Assembly: GCA_943846755.1 (NCBI GenBank)
Contig: OX044365.1
Coordinates: 2,170,001-2,234,000 of the forward strand
Direction: 5' to 3'
DNA from: UBA8752 sp002336475
GTDB lineage: Bacteria; Bacteroidota; Bacteroidia; Flavobacteriales_D; Sanyastnellaceae
Length of the DNA stretch: 64,000 nt
The notes beneath the pieces were generated by a model. It worked only from the letters and a program-made list of their open reading frames with translations, was not told the origin of the DNA and did no database searches. Positions 16,572-25,014 of the stretch are shown here, in pieces; position 1 is the stretch's first letter, and each line of letters opens with the position of its first letter. Position numbers and translations under genes: made by a program.

Positions 16572-18193
16572 TTGGAGGTGATATGACTCGGGAATGAGGT
16601 GTCGGGGGAAAGGTCAAGAATAAATCCGTCATGGGTGGCTTTGAATTCGAGTTGGGGAAACAGCTCCTTGACGAGTCCGTTTTTTGGGGTAGGATGGTAG
16701 GTGCCTTTGACGCGGTTACAGCCATGCTTTTTAGCAGCTTGAACGAGAGTATTCATTACAAATTGTTCCAAAGTCCTTTTCAGGACTCTGCAGCTCATGA
16801 CCCATGATTCTATCTGCAATTCGGCAGGTGTGATTTTGGCAACGACAAGGGATACTATTCCGTGCTCTCCAAATTTGTCTTCTAGCCGAAACGAGAATGT
16901 AAGGCAAGAGTCTTCTTGAATCAGCTCTCTGACGTCAGCTTCGGAGTAGCGAATGGTGGTGAGGTTGAATTGGTTGCTTCTTTGAAAAAGCTCGCTGATT
17001 CTTGCGACGTCACCCGCGGCGAATGGTGTGGTCACAGCAGCAGCCATGCCCAAGCCTGAGAGGAATTCATCCAGACTTCCTGATGATTGCTGTTCTTTGA
17101 CACGTTTTGCTTCGATTTGATATTGTTTGGTTCGATCTGCACTATCGATGGGGACTTTACTCAATGAATTGAATAAATCAAGGCTTTCGAGATGTGGGAG
17201 ATAGTCTTCCGGTGCTTCGGGAAGCTCTGGGACCATGACTTCTGGAAGATTTTCTCTGACAATTGCCCTTTCCATGGGATTGTCATCGATGAACACCATG
17301 GAATCGAAGCCAATGTTGAGGACTTCTTGGATGTAACGGATGTTGGATGCCTTGTCCTCCCAGTTTGCTACAAATACGGCGATATCTTCTTCGCGAAGTA
17401 CCATATCGGGATGTTTTTGGAAGGGTTCACGCGCTATGTGCTCGGTATTCTTGCTACAGATGGCGAGTATGATTCCCCGTCGTCTCAATTCTCTCGCCCA
17501 GAGTTGAATCTCACGGTAAGCCTTTCCGATGCCATCTCGCCCAATTTGTATGCCATCAAGGCCATCATCCCCGATGACGCCTCCCCACAGCGTATGGTCC
17601 AAATCAAGGATGCAGCATTTTTGGACGCGCCCATTTGCCAAATCATGTAATGCCGCCATCTTGGAGGATAGCATTCGAGTGAATTTTAGGCTGTACGGAT
17701 GGTCAGCCATGTTCCTCAGTTTGTTGTCGTAGGCACTACCTCTCCCAACTTCAGCAATCAGAGGTTGCAAATCGAGAAAAAGGACATGGTCACATTCAGC
17801 AGTGAGAGTCAAAAGTCCCTCCCGTATTGCTTGAATATGATGGTGAATTTGATCGGGCGATAATATGGCGTGCACACACCCATCAGGGACAGGGGCAGGC
17901 AAAGTCAATGTGATTCTTCCCCCTTGATGACCCACATGATCTATGCCTGCCCGCAATTGATTAATCCATGTTCTGCCGAAATCTGCACGTTCCTCTACAT
18001 TGAGGCTGAAGAATTGGTTTCTGAGATTTAAAGAGTCTAAAAGGATCCAAATATGCTCAGGCCTTTCTGCAGAAAACAGAGAGGGAAGGATGCTGTCATA
18101 TTCGGCTTCTCGGATCACCTCGTTGGGTATTATTTGCCTCAATTCTCGAGCAATGAATTGGGTGGAATGATTGGAGGTGAGTAGTAGTTTCAT
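16568..18193 (-). CDS. FkbH-like HAD-IIIC enzyme with GNAT-like C-terminus
   Basis: A 541-residue protein of the FkbH/HAD subfamily IIIC. The HAD block is CCILDLDHTLWGGVIGDDG (about residue 195), with the second block LAICSKN and the late acidic block MVFIDDNPMERAIVREN. After residue 390 a GNAT-like fold follows, with FRLEDKFGEHGIVSLVV and SWVMSCRVLKRTLEQF. The N-terminal 180 residues are an SGNH-like region typical of this family. FkbH proteins make glyceryl-S-ACP and related C3 units. The ACP gene follows with a 4-bp overlap, which fits. The reaction here is inferred from the family. Confidence 0.88.
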   Translation of the reverse strand: MKLLLTSNHSTQFIARELRQIIPNEVIREAEYDSILPSLFSAERPEHIWILLDSLNLRNQFFSLNVEERADFGRTWINQLRAGIDHVGHQGGRITLTLPAPVPDGCVHAILSPDQIHHHIQAIREGLLTLTAECDHVLFLDLQPLIAEVGRGSAYDNKLRNMADHPYSLKFTRMLSSKMAALHDLANGRVQKCCILDLDHTLWGGVIGDDGLDGIQIGRDGIGKAYREIQLWARELRRRGIILAICSKNTEHIAREPFQKHPDMVLREEDIAVFVANWEDKASNIRYIQEVLNIGFDSMVFIDDNPMERAIVRENLPEVMVPELPEAPEDYLPHLESLDLFNSLSKVPIDSADRTKQYQIEAKRVKEQQSSGSLDEFLSGLGMAAAVTTPFAAGDVARISELFQRSNQFNLTTIRYSEADVRELIQEDSCLTFSFRLEDKFGEHGIVSLVVAKITPAELQIESWVMSCRVLKRTLEQFVMNTLVQAAKKHGCNRVKGTYHPTPKNGLVKELFPQLEFKATHDGFILDLSPDTSFPSHITSK

Positions 18194-18269
18194 GGTGCTA
18201 GTAGGCTATGCGAGAAGCTTGCTAATATTGGTCGTTTGAGGATGTTTTGATGTGAAAATCAATTTGTGA

Positions 18270-19184
18270 TTACTTCCCTGCAAGGCGGCGTTTCAATTCT
18301 GCTCCCAACCAGTCGGAGTAAGAATTTGCCGCTTCTCCCCGTAAGTGTACTTTGTCGTAGTACATAGAATCGACCTTGGAGCCGAGCCAGTCGTTGCCGT
18401 CTAAAGTCAATGATTGCATTTTACTAGGTAAGGACCATGAGATTTCACAAGGTGACGGAGGAATGATCAGGCTAAATTCTGTTTGGTTTTGAGCGCATAA
18501 CTCTTGGATCTTGGTAATTAGAGATTGAGGTTCTCGCGAAATTCCTAAGGATTTTGTTTCGCAATCGAAATAAGCGGCGGGTTCTTCGTTGGCAAAAACA
18601 AACCCGCCATCGATGTAAACATCAGAACCGGGGGGGGACAAAATGGCGGGTCTGAGTTGTCTCCTCAGGCCATAGAAGATCCATGTCAGCACGGTATAAG
18701 GGTCTCCGTAATCAACTGCCATAAGCCCAAACTCTGCATCGATTGCTTGATTATTGTTCATGATGAACTCCATGGTGGATTCGTATCCGTCGGAGGTCAA
18801 TGCATTTTTATCCAATCCAAGATGGACTTCTTTGAAATGGCATGGATGTTTGAAGGCCCATTGTAAAAGTCTGTATGAGTTGCGCAGTGGTTGGGATGAA
18901 CTTCCGAGATTGAACGCCTCAATACCATGTGGCTCCAGCATTCTCGGATTGACAGACCTGTAGGTGGTGGAGCCTCCGATGAAGAGGTAATCATAGGTGG
19001 TTCCCTTCCTGCAGGATTCACTGAAGTCCATTAGGCGAATGTTGTTGGCGCCGTAATTGAAATTTCGATACCCCCAGATTTCACGCTCCAATTCCACATT
19101 CGCCAAACTGGTTACGGAGATGATAGCAGTGCAAATGCTGAAAGCCACCAAGCTGAAGAAGAGTCGTTTCAGGAATTTCAGCAT
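18270..19184 (-). CDS. SGNH-like accessory protein of an MBOAT acylation module (GGS variant)
   Basis: A 304-residue, membrane-anchored extracytoplasmic protein (FLKRLFFSLVAFSICTAIIS segment). It overlaps the upstream MBOAT by 4 bp (ATGA at 19182-19186), so I chose this start over a longer frame. SGNH-like blocks are seen: YDYLFIGGSTTYRSVNP for block I, where family members usually have GDS, and MYYDKVHLRGE for the Asp/His block V. By analogy with DltD or AlgX/AlgJ it probably completes transfer of an acyl group from the MBOAT partner to the glycan in the periplasm. The Gly in place of Asp is unusual, but the Ser and the D..HL pair are present. Confidence 0.72.
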   Translation of the reverse strand: MLKFLKRLFFSLVAFSICTAIISVTSLANVELEREIWGYRNFNYGANNIRLMDFSESCRKGTTYDYLFIGGSTTYRSVNPRMLEPHGIEAFNLGSSSQPLRNSYRLLQWAFKHPCHFKEVHLGLDKNALTSDGYESTMEFIMNNNQAIDAEFGLMAVDYGDPYTVLTWIFYGLRRQLRPAILSPPGSDVYIDGGFVFANEEPAAYFDCETKSLGISREPQSLITKIQELCAQNQTEFSLIIPPSPCEISWSLPSKMQSLTLDGNDWLGSKVDSMYYDKVHLRGEAANSYSDWLGAELKRRLAGK

Positions 19185-20628
19185 CAGAATTGGAAATAAA
19201 TGAAGCTGGACGGGTTTGCCAGATTTCTTAGAACGAACCAAAATATCAAGGGGTACAATGTCCACCGCAGCCAATTCGGAAAGCGGGATAGCGGATTCCG
19301 TTCATCGTCTTGGTGCACCCAGTCTATGATGAGGACAGCGAGTCCGGTAGTTAAAGCGTAATGATGGAAGATGACTTGGTGAACGGAATTCCAGCGTGTC
19401 ATGGCACTGATATATTCCCATCCATGAGCCACAGAAGCCGCCCTAAAAAATATCCAGGCCAGAAGATTGACTCCAATAGGTAGGGCCATCAATCTGAGAT
19501 CCCTGAGGTTGGGCAGTTCAAACTCTTTTCTTGCTTGCTTGTGGCTGGAAAACAAGGTTCCCGGTCTTTTTTGGGCGAGTATGTAGGGCACGAATGCCAG
19601 TCCATGGATGGCGCCCCATAGGACGAACTTCCAATCCGATCCGTGCCATAATCCGCTAATTAAGAATGTCAAAAGTACGGCAGCCATTACGCCTGTCTTT
19701 TTGAATTTTCTCCAAGCAAAAGCCATTGGGAAGAAGACATAGTCATTCATCCAGGTGTTGAGGCTGATGTGCCAGCGATTCCAAAACTCGGGCACGCTCT
19801 TGGCGAAGAAGGGGGTTTTGAAATTGCTCATCAACTCAATGCCAAATAGCTTGGCGGTTCCGATGGCGATGTCGGAGTAGCCGGAGAAGTCCCCGTAGAT
19901 CTGGAATGCGAAGAAAATGAGCCCGAGGAAGAGGGTGACAGGATGACTGCTCGTGCCGGTCCATCGAAACACATGTCGACGTAGGGCGCACAGGAGTCGG
20001 CCACCACGACCTTCTTGAACATGCCCCAGAGGATGAGGCGCATGCCGTCGCGCCCCTGCTCGTAGGTGAAGCTTCGCGGCGAAGTGATTTGCGGCAACAG
20101 GTTGGTGGCCCGCTCGATGGGGCCTGCGACGAGCTGCGGGAAGAAGGAGACAAAGGCGCCAAAGGCGACGGGGTCCCGGGTGGCCTTGAGGTTGCCCCGA
20201 TAGATGTCGATGGAGTAGGAGAGGGTCTGGAAGGTGTAGAAGGAGATGCCGACGGGCAGGATGACCTGCAGGGTGGAGGCGTGCATGGTGACGCCGAGGG
20301 ACTGCCAGGCCGAGATCCAGTTCTCGATGAAGAAGTTGGCGTACTTGAAGTAGCCGAGGATGCCGAGGTTGACGGCGAGGGACACCCACAGCCACCGTTT
20401 CTTCCGCGCTTTGTCCGGCGCCTCTTCAATGCGGATGCCGACGAGGAAGTCGACGATGGTGGAGAGGGCAATCAGCCCGAGGAAGCGCCAGTCCCACCAC
20501 CCGTAGAAGACATACGACGCAACGAGCAGCAGGAGGTTCTGCGCCTTGAGGTTGCGTTGGGTGACAAACCAATACAGCCCAAAGACAATCGGCAGAAAGA
20601 GCAGAAACTCAGGGCTGTTGAAGAGCAT
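19184..20628 (-). CDS. MBOAT O-acyltransferase (AlgI/DltB-like), module B, one frameshift
   Basis: A membrane O-acyltransferase of about 480 residues with many hydrophobic segments. The N-terminus MLFNSPEFLLFLPIVFGLYW is typical. The two conserved histidine regions are NRWHISLNTWMNDY and SGLWHGSDWKFVLWGAIHG. The frame breaks once near 19957, between MCFDG and TGTSSHPVTLF, where one base appears to be missing. The gene starts inside the stop of the SGNH gene upstream (ATGA at 20626-20630) and ends inside the start of the next SGNH gene. The first 665 bp are almost the same as module C, while the rest differs strongly. Function by family: moving an acyl group across the membrane for glycan O-acylation. 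Confidence 0.85.
19964..20628 (-). repeat. MBOAT 5'-half repeat, module B copy
   Basis: This block is nearly the same as 22293-22960, with long runs identical (about 150 bp near 20152-20302). Similarity falls off right after the TCGAAACACATGTCGACG stretch, toward the 3' half of the gene. Copy C is three bases longer because of three separate single-base insertions. Confidence 0.85.
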
Positions 20629-21533
20629 CACTCAATAGTTTCCAATCCAAGTTTGAGAAGGCTATCGCCCAGAGCACGTGTGAATTGTATTGAAGATTCA
20701 AAAGTGAGATGCGCCTCATCCCGAAATGAGAATTCCCTCCAATTCCAAAAGGCGATATGTTCCACTTTTTCAAGATTATTTGCTTGGAATAATGAGTCAA
20801 GTGAATGGTTTGATGGAGAGTGGAAGTTCTCAGGTGAAGGAGGTGTAAAGAAGATAATCCTCACATTTTGATCAGCTGCGAACTTAAAAATATTATGAAA
20901 TTCAAGGTCTTTTCTTGTTTTTTTTGGAAAGAAAAACTTCATTGTTCCGGATAATGCTGGGTTCCAAAAACCCAATTCATTTTTCTTGTCGTATCGATTT
21001 GAAAGGAGTAGGTGTTTGCAGAGCATTAGAGGAGAGCTTCTGTAGCGGAACAAGGGAATCCAAGCGTCGAGTTCACTCCAGTCAGAGTACGATTTATAGT
21101 ATTGATTTATGTCTAGTTGGTCTAGAAACCAGAATTTAATGTTACCGTCTCGGCTATAGATGTGAGAGTGTTTTCCGGGAGCACGAGCAAAGCTGTAGTC
21201 AAGTTGCAGTAGAATGAATTTTGGCTTGGTTTGGCAGTGTTTCACATAATGTTGCATTCTGTGCTGCCCCATCCAAGATTTATAGCCATCAAAGCCAAGA
21301 TTAATTCCGTCCCATCCGATTTGCTTGTTAAGTTGATTGGTTATAATGTGTTGTGAACTACGACTATCGCCTATGATAAGATAATCGAAAGATCCATGGG
21401 TGATGTCTGGCCAATCTTCGAGTACATGGGCGCGGTATGGAGTGCTGATTAACTGAATGTACAGCTCGACAATGACAGCTAGCAGGGTTACTGTCATTGT
21501 TACAGTGATTAGAAAAGTCAAGAATCTCTTCAT
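20628..21533 (-). CDS. SGNH-like accessory protein of an MBOAT acylation module
   Basis: A 301-residue protein with one N-terminal membrane anchor (FLTFLITVTMTVTLLAVIVEL) and a periplasmic domain. SGNH-type blocks are DYLIIGDSRSSQHI near residue 55 (GDS with the candidate nucleophile Ser) and FRDEAHLTFE near the C-terminus (Asp and His). It shares ATGA overlaps with both neighbouring MBOAT genes, which implies strict co-translation. It is only weakly similar to the SGNH protein at 18270-19184, so the two modules may act on different sites or with different acyl groups. The role by analogy with AlgX/AlgJ/DltD is inferred. Confidence 0.72.
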   Translation of the reverse strand: MKRFLTFLITVTMTVTLLAVIVELYIQLISTPYRAHVLEDWPDITHGSFDYLIIGDSRSSQHIITNQLNKQIGWDGINLGFDGYKSWMGQHRMQHYVKHCQTKPKFILLQLDYSFARAPGKHSHIYSRDGNIKFWFLDQLDINQYYKSYSDWSELDAWIPLFRYRSSPLMLCKHLLLSNRYDKKNELGFWNPALSGTMKFFFPKKTRKDLEFHNIFKFAADQNVRIIFFTPPSPENFHSPSNHSLDSLFQANNLEKVEHIAFWNWREFSFRDEAHLTFESSIQFTRALGDSLLKLGLETIE

Positions 21534-22960
21534 CAGAATTGGAAATAGATGAATTTGGTTGCGTGACTGTTCCAGAATAAGAATATGATAATCAGGGTTA
21601 TCGAATATCCCAGCAAACTGATGCCTTTGTTCGAGTCAAATATGTTTGGGGCTCTTTGAAGCCATTCTTTTCCTGCTATACCTATGATTCCTAATACGGG
21701 TAAATACATACGAATCTTTGGAAATTCGTGGGAATGGAATTCCGTCATTCCTGCTAGAAATTTTCCTGCAGAAAGGAGATTGTCTGCCCTGAAAAAGACC
21801 CATGCTATGGTGACGGCGGTGAACGTCCATCCCATTTGCAGGAGTTCTCGAGGAGAGGGCAGCCACTTGCCTTCGGCGACGATGCTGGTGGTGTTTTTCC
21901 GATTGGTGCCGCGCAGGAAGAGCGGGATGAAGAGCAGGGCGTGGATGCCGCCCCAGACGATGAAGGTCCAATTGGCCCCGTGCCAGAACCCGGAGACGAG
22001 GAAGATGACGAAGACGTTGCGGATGGCCTTGGGCTTGGAGACGCGCGACCCTCCGAGGGGGATGTAGAGGTAGTCGCGGAACCAGGTGGAGAGGGAGATG
22101 TGCCAACGCCTCCAGAACTCGGCGATGTCGCGGGAGAAGTAGGGGAACTTGAAGTTGGTCATCAGCTCGAAGCCGAAGAGCTTGGCGGTGCCGATGGCGA
22201 TGTCGGAGTATCCGGAGAAGTCCCCGTAGATCTGGAAGGAGAAGAGGATGGCCCCGAGGATGAGGGTCGAGCCGGAGAACGCTTCGGGGTTGTCGAAACA
22301 CATGTCGACGTAGGGCGCACAGGAGTCGGCGACGACGACCTTCTTGAACATGCCCCAGAGGATGAGGCGCATGCCGTCGCGCCCCTGCTCGTAGGTGAAG
22401 GTCCGCGGCGAGGTGATCTGCGGCAGCAGGTTGGTGGCCCGCTCGATGGGCCCCGCGACGAGCTGCGGGAAGAAGGAGACGAAGGCGCCAAAGGCGACGG
22501 GGTCCCGGGTGGCCTTGAGGTTGCCCCGATAGATGTCGATGGAGTAGGAGAGGGTCTGGAAGGTGTAGAAGGAGATGCCGACGGGCAGGATGACCTGCAG
22601 GGTGGAGGCGTGCATGGTGACGCCGAGGGCGTCCCAGGCGGAGATCCAGTTCTCGATGAAGAAGTTGGCGTACTTGAAGTAGCCGAGGATGCCGAGGTTG
22701 ACGGCGAGGGAGACCCACAGCCACCGTTTCTTCCGCTGCCTTGTCATCGGCCTCTTCAATGCGGATGCCGACGAAGAAGTCGACGAGGGTGGAGAGGGCA
22801 ATGAGCCCGAGGAAGCGCCAGTCCCACCATCCGTAGAAGACGTACGACGCGACCAGCAGCAGGAGGTTCTGCGCCTTGCAGGTTGCGTTGCGTCACAAAC
22901 CAATACAGCCCGAAGACAATCGGCAGAAGACAGCAGAAACTCAGGGCTGTTGAAGAGCAT
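21533..22960 (-). CDS. MBOAT O-acyltransferase (AlgI/DltB-like), module C, scrambled N-terminal segment
   Basis: An open frame of 475 residues for a membrane O-acyltransferase. The conserved histidine regions are intact: RRWHISLSTWFRDYLYIPLGG and SGFWHGANWTFIVWGGIHA. Residues about 10-75 do not look like an MBOAT (Ser/Arg-rich) because three single-base insertions relative to module B (near 22928, 22879 and 22738) shift the frame and then restore it. From KKRWLWVSLAVNLGILGYFKY on it is normal. It lies 11 bp after the sulfotransferase gene and overlaps the SGNH gene by ATGA. The scramble is either sequencing error or real drift in a segment that still stays open. Confidence 0.85.
   Translation of the reverse strand: MLFNSPEFLLSSADCLRAVLVCDATQPARRRTSCCWSRRTSSTDGGTGASSGSLPSPPSSTSSSASALKRPMTRQRKKRWLWVSLAVNLGILGYFKYANFFIENWISAWDALGVTMHASTLQVILPVGISFYTFQTLSYSIDIYRGNLKATRDPVAFGAFVSFFPQLVAGPIERATNLLPQITSPRTFTYEQGRDGMRLILWGMFKKVVVADSCAPYVDMCFDNPEAFSGSTLILGAILFSFQIYGDFSGYSDIAIGTAKLFGFELMTNFKFPYFSRDIAEFWRRWHISLSTWFRDYLYIPLGGSRVSKPKAIRNVFVIFLVSGFWHGANWTFIVWGGIHALLFIPLFLRGTNRKNTTSIVAEGKWLPSPRELLQMGWTFTAVTIAWVFFRADNLLSAGKFLAGMTEFHSHEFPKIRMYLPVLGIIGIAGKEWLQRAPNIFDSNKGISLLGYSITLIIIFLFWNSHATKFIYFQF
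22293..22960 (-). repeat. MBOAT 5'-half repeat, module C copy
   Basis: Partner of 19964-20628. High DNA identity covers the first half of the gene only; the second halves encode clearly different MBOAT sequences. This half is also markedly richer in GC than the SGNH genes on either side. Confidence 0.85.
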
Positions 22961-22971
22961 TTAAGTGACCT

Positions 22972-23805
22972 CTAATCCGTTAGGTAGTCAATTTTATAGT
23001 TGGTTTTTAGCCACTCCAGACCTGGCATTTGAGATTTGGATATTTGTCTTGTTTGGCGAGGGTAAGAAGGTTTAGGAATAAAGTTCTCCTTCCAATGAGC
23101 TTCGCGTAGTAATGGGAATCTGCGCACGGGGTCTCGGGTTTCTCGAAACAGGAGGCAGCAGATATTGTTAGTCGCTTTCGAGATAAGGTGAAAGTTTCTT
23201 TGAGGAAATTCAACTTTGTATTCTACTGTTTTTCTTTTTCGTTTTTCGCGCTGGTTTTGGTGCTGTTTAATTTCGTATTTACCGAGTAGAGAAATTGTGC
23301 TGATGCAATGTCCAGAAATCATCTGTTTGTAGTCGATGAATTCGAATTGAGCATATAGTTCTTCTGGTATAGTGTCTCGATAAAGCGTGTAATTATAAGG
23401 CTCGAAGAGTGGATGATAAAGCACTGCATTTTTAAAGGTGTAGCTCCACAAATGTCTGTATCGTTCGCAGTAACGGCTGAAAAGAACGTCTTTCGGATGG
23501 CGAGTTGAGATGACCACTCGGTCCTCGGGGCGAAGAATGCGTATGAGTCGCTTCAGTGTTGCTTTGGCATGACCTTTCACAAGGGGTGCTAAAACCAGTT
23601 CTTCCGAATAAAGAAACGTATCTGGAATGTCTAAAGCGCTGCTGTCTTTCGATGAATGGCCTAATAAATATTTTGTAACATTTTGATAGCTGGGACATTC
23701 AGTTGTTTCTGGCCTCCTTGTTCCAATGTATAAAGGGTGATTGTGGAAGTGTGTCTGAAAACTTGTAGTCCCTGTTTTAGGAAGTCCGATGTGGTAAACG
23801 CGCAT
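22972..23805 (-). CDS. Sulfotransferase-like protein
   Basis: A 277-residue protein with the PAPS-binding start of sulfotransferases, MRVYHIGLPKTGTTSFQTHF (5'-phosphosulfate loop), and the 3'-phosphate block VISTRHPKDVLFSRYCERY at about residues 97-115. The rest is not strongly conserved. It would transfer sulfate from PAPS to a sugar hydroxyl. It is followed 11 bp later by an MBOAT gene, so sulfation and O-acylation may decorate the same polysaccharide. Base composition is more AT-rich than the MBOAT downstream. The acceptor is unknown. Confidence 0.82.
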   Translation of the reverse strand: MRVYHIGLPKTGTTSFQTHFHNHPLYIGTRRPETTECPSYQNVTKYLLGHSSKDSSALDIPDTFLYSEELVLAPLVKGHAKATLKRLIRILRPEDRVVISTRHPKDVLFSRYCERYRHLWSYTFKNAVLYHPLFEPYNYTLYRDTIPEELYAQFEFIDYKQMISGHCISTISLLGKYEIKQHQNQREKRKRKTVEYKVEFPQRNFHLISKATNNICCLLFRETRDPVRRFPLLREAHWKENFIPKPSYPRQTRQISKSQMPGLEWLKTNYKIDYLTD

Positions 23806-23929
23806 AGATTTCTGATTAAACGGCGAACAGAGAAGATTGATTACCTCTAACAGGGTCGGAGGGCTTGAGGGGGCATTTATGAATCTCTAGTCTCATAATC
23901 GCAGTACGTATTGAGTGTAGGGAGGTTTA

Positions 23930-24025
23930 AGTGTGCTTCGCCCTGTTGTAGCGGAGCGTCACGAACTAATACAGCCCAACAATAATCGACAGAAAGACCA
24001 GAAACTCAGGGCTGTTGAAGAGCAT
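23930..24025 (-). pseudogene. Remnant of an MBOAT gene start
   Basis: Translation from the ATG at 24023-24025 gives MLFNSPEFLVFLSIIVGLY, then an amber stop where modules B and C have Trp (TAG for TGG), then FVT and a few more similar residues. No further MBOAT sequence follows. It is about 30 codons long and sits between the GT2 gene and the sulfotransferase, in a 309-bp stretch (23806-24114) that otherwise holds no gene. It marks a third or fourth former acylation module. Confidence 0.7.
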
Positions 24026-24114
24026 CTTGTGGTATTGAAGACTTCGGTGGGGCTATTAATAATTCATTGCGCGGTCACAGCTGAGCAAAAAAGGGCTAGC
24101 AAGGGAGTGTTGTG

Positions 24115-25014
24115 TCATTTTGCTTTCAGTGATTTCCTATACCAAATGAAATTCATGACCCATGTTTTTAAGTTGGACCAGGATCGGATTTTTAAACCGG
24201 CTTTGATCCACAGTTCAGGGAATCGTTGGGGCGTCTGTTGAATAGCTTCAGACAATTCGAGGCTTGTCCAACGATACAGCATTTGATATCTGTGCTTTCG
24301 CCGAATGTGATTCCTGATCTGTGGGTTGGCAAACATGGCGTCAAATCGACGTCGGTAGATGTGGGCGATTTCATGAATGGACCGGTTGGTGGCCGATTCG
24401 TCGGTACGATCCATGACGACGGTTCTAGCGGACACCGGAAAGCAAGGAAACTCGGACATGGCTATGAGCCGCTGTTCGTGGTCCTCGGCGTACTTAATGC
24501 CTGCGGGAAATGGACTGAATCTAGCGACTTCGATATGCAAGCAAGTTGCTGAGGGAATCATCTCTCCTTTGGTGATGAAGTGCTCCTGCCAGGAGATTTT
24601 GTCGGATTTGTCATGTACCGGGGGGTCGTGCCAGGTATCCCCTCGGAGCTCTCGGCGTTGTGTGTGGTATATGCCAGCCTTCAACCCATGGTGAATGATG
24701 GCTTGGTGTAAGGTCTCCAAATGCTGAGTCATCCAATAATCGTCATCATCGCAGAATGCTATGAAATCTCCCGTTGCTATTTCAACACCATGATTTCGAG
24801 CGGCACTCACTCCTTGATTGACTTGATCGAGCCATAGAATACCGGGTTGGTCCCTGGCGTAAGCCTTGCATGCGGTGTAGTCTGCTGAACTGCCGTCGTT
24901 AACCACTATTATTTCATAAGCTGTAAAGGTTTGGTTGACAGCAGCTTTCAGGCATCTGAGTAATTTTTCGGGGCGATTGAAGGTGGTGATGACCACGGAT
25001 ATAGTTGCCTTCAT
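24115..25014 (-). CDS. Glycosyltransferase family 2
   Basis: A 299-residue GT-A fold glycosyltransferase. From the ATG at 25012-25014 the start is ATISVVITTFNRPEKLLRC, then IIVVNDGSSADYT. The DXD-like acidic block is GDFIAFCDDDDYW near residue 85. The start overlaps the stop of the polymerase gene (ATGA). It adds one sugar to a lipid-linked oligosaccharide on the cytoplasmic face; donor and acceptor cannot be read. Confidence 0.88.
   Translation of the reverse strand: MKATISVVITTFNRPEKLLRCLKAAVNQTFTAYEIIVVNDGSSADYTACKAYARDQPGILWLDQVNQGVSAARNHGVEIATGDFIAFCDDDDYWMTQHLETLHQAIIHHGLKAGIYHTQRRELRGDTWHDPPVHDKSDKISWQEHFITKGEMIPSATCLHIEVARFSPFPAGIKYAEDHEQRLIAMSEFPCFPVSARTVVMDRTDESATNRSIHEIAHIYRRRFDAMFANPQIRNHIRRKHRYQMLYRWTSLELSEAIQQTPQRFPELWIKAGLKIRSWSNLKTWVMNFIWYRKSLKAK

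Noticed and set aside
21836..22804. 322-codon plus-strand frame across MBOAT module C
   Set aside because: It is an antisense shadow of the GC-rich MBOAT half; composition is Glu/Asp/Gly-rich without any domain.
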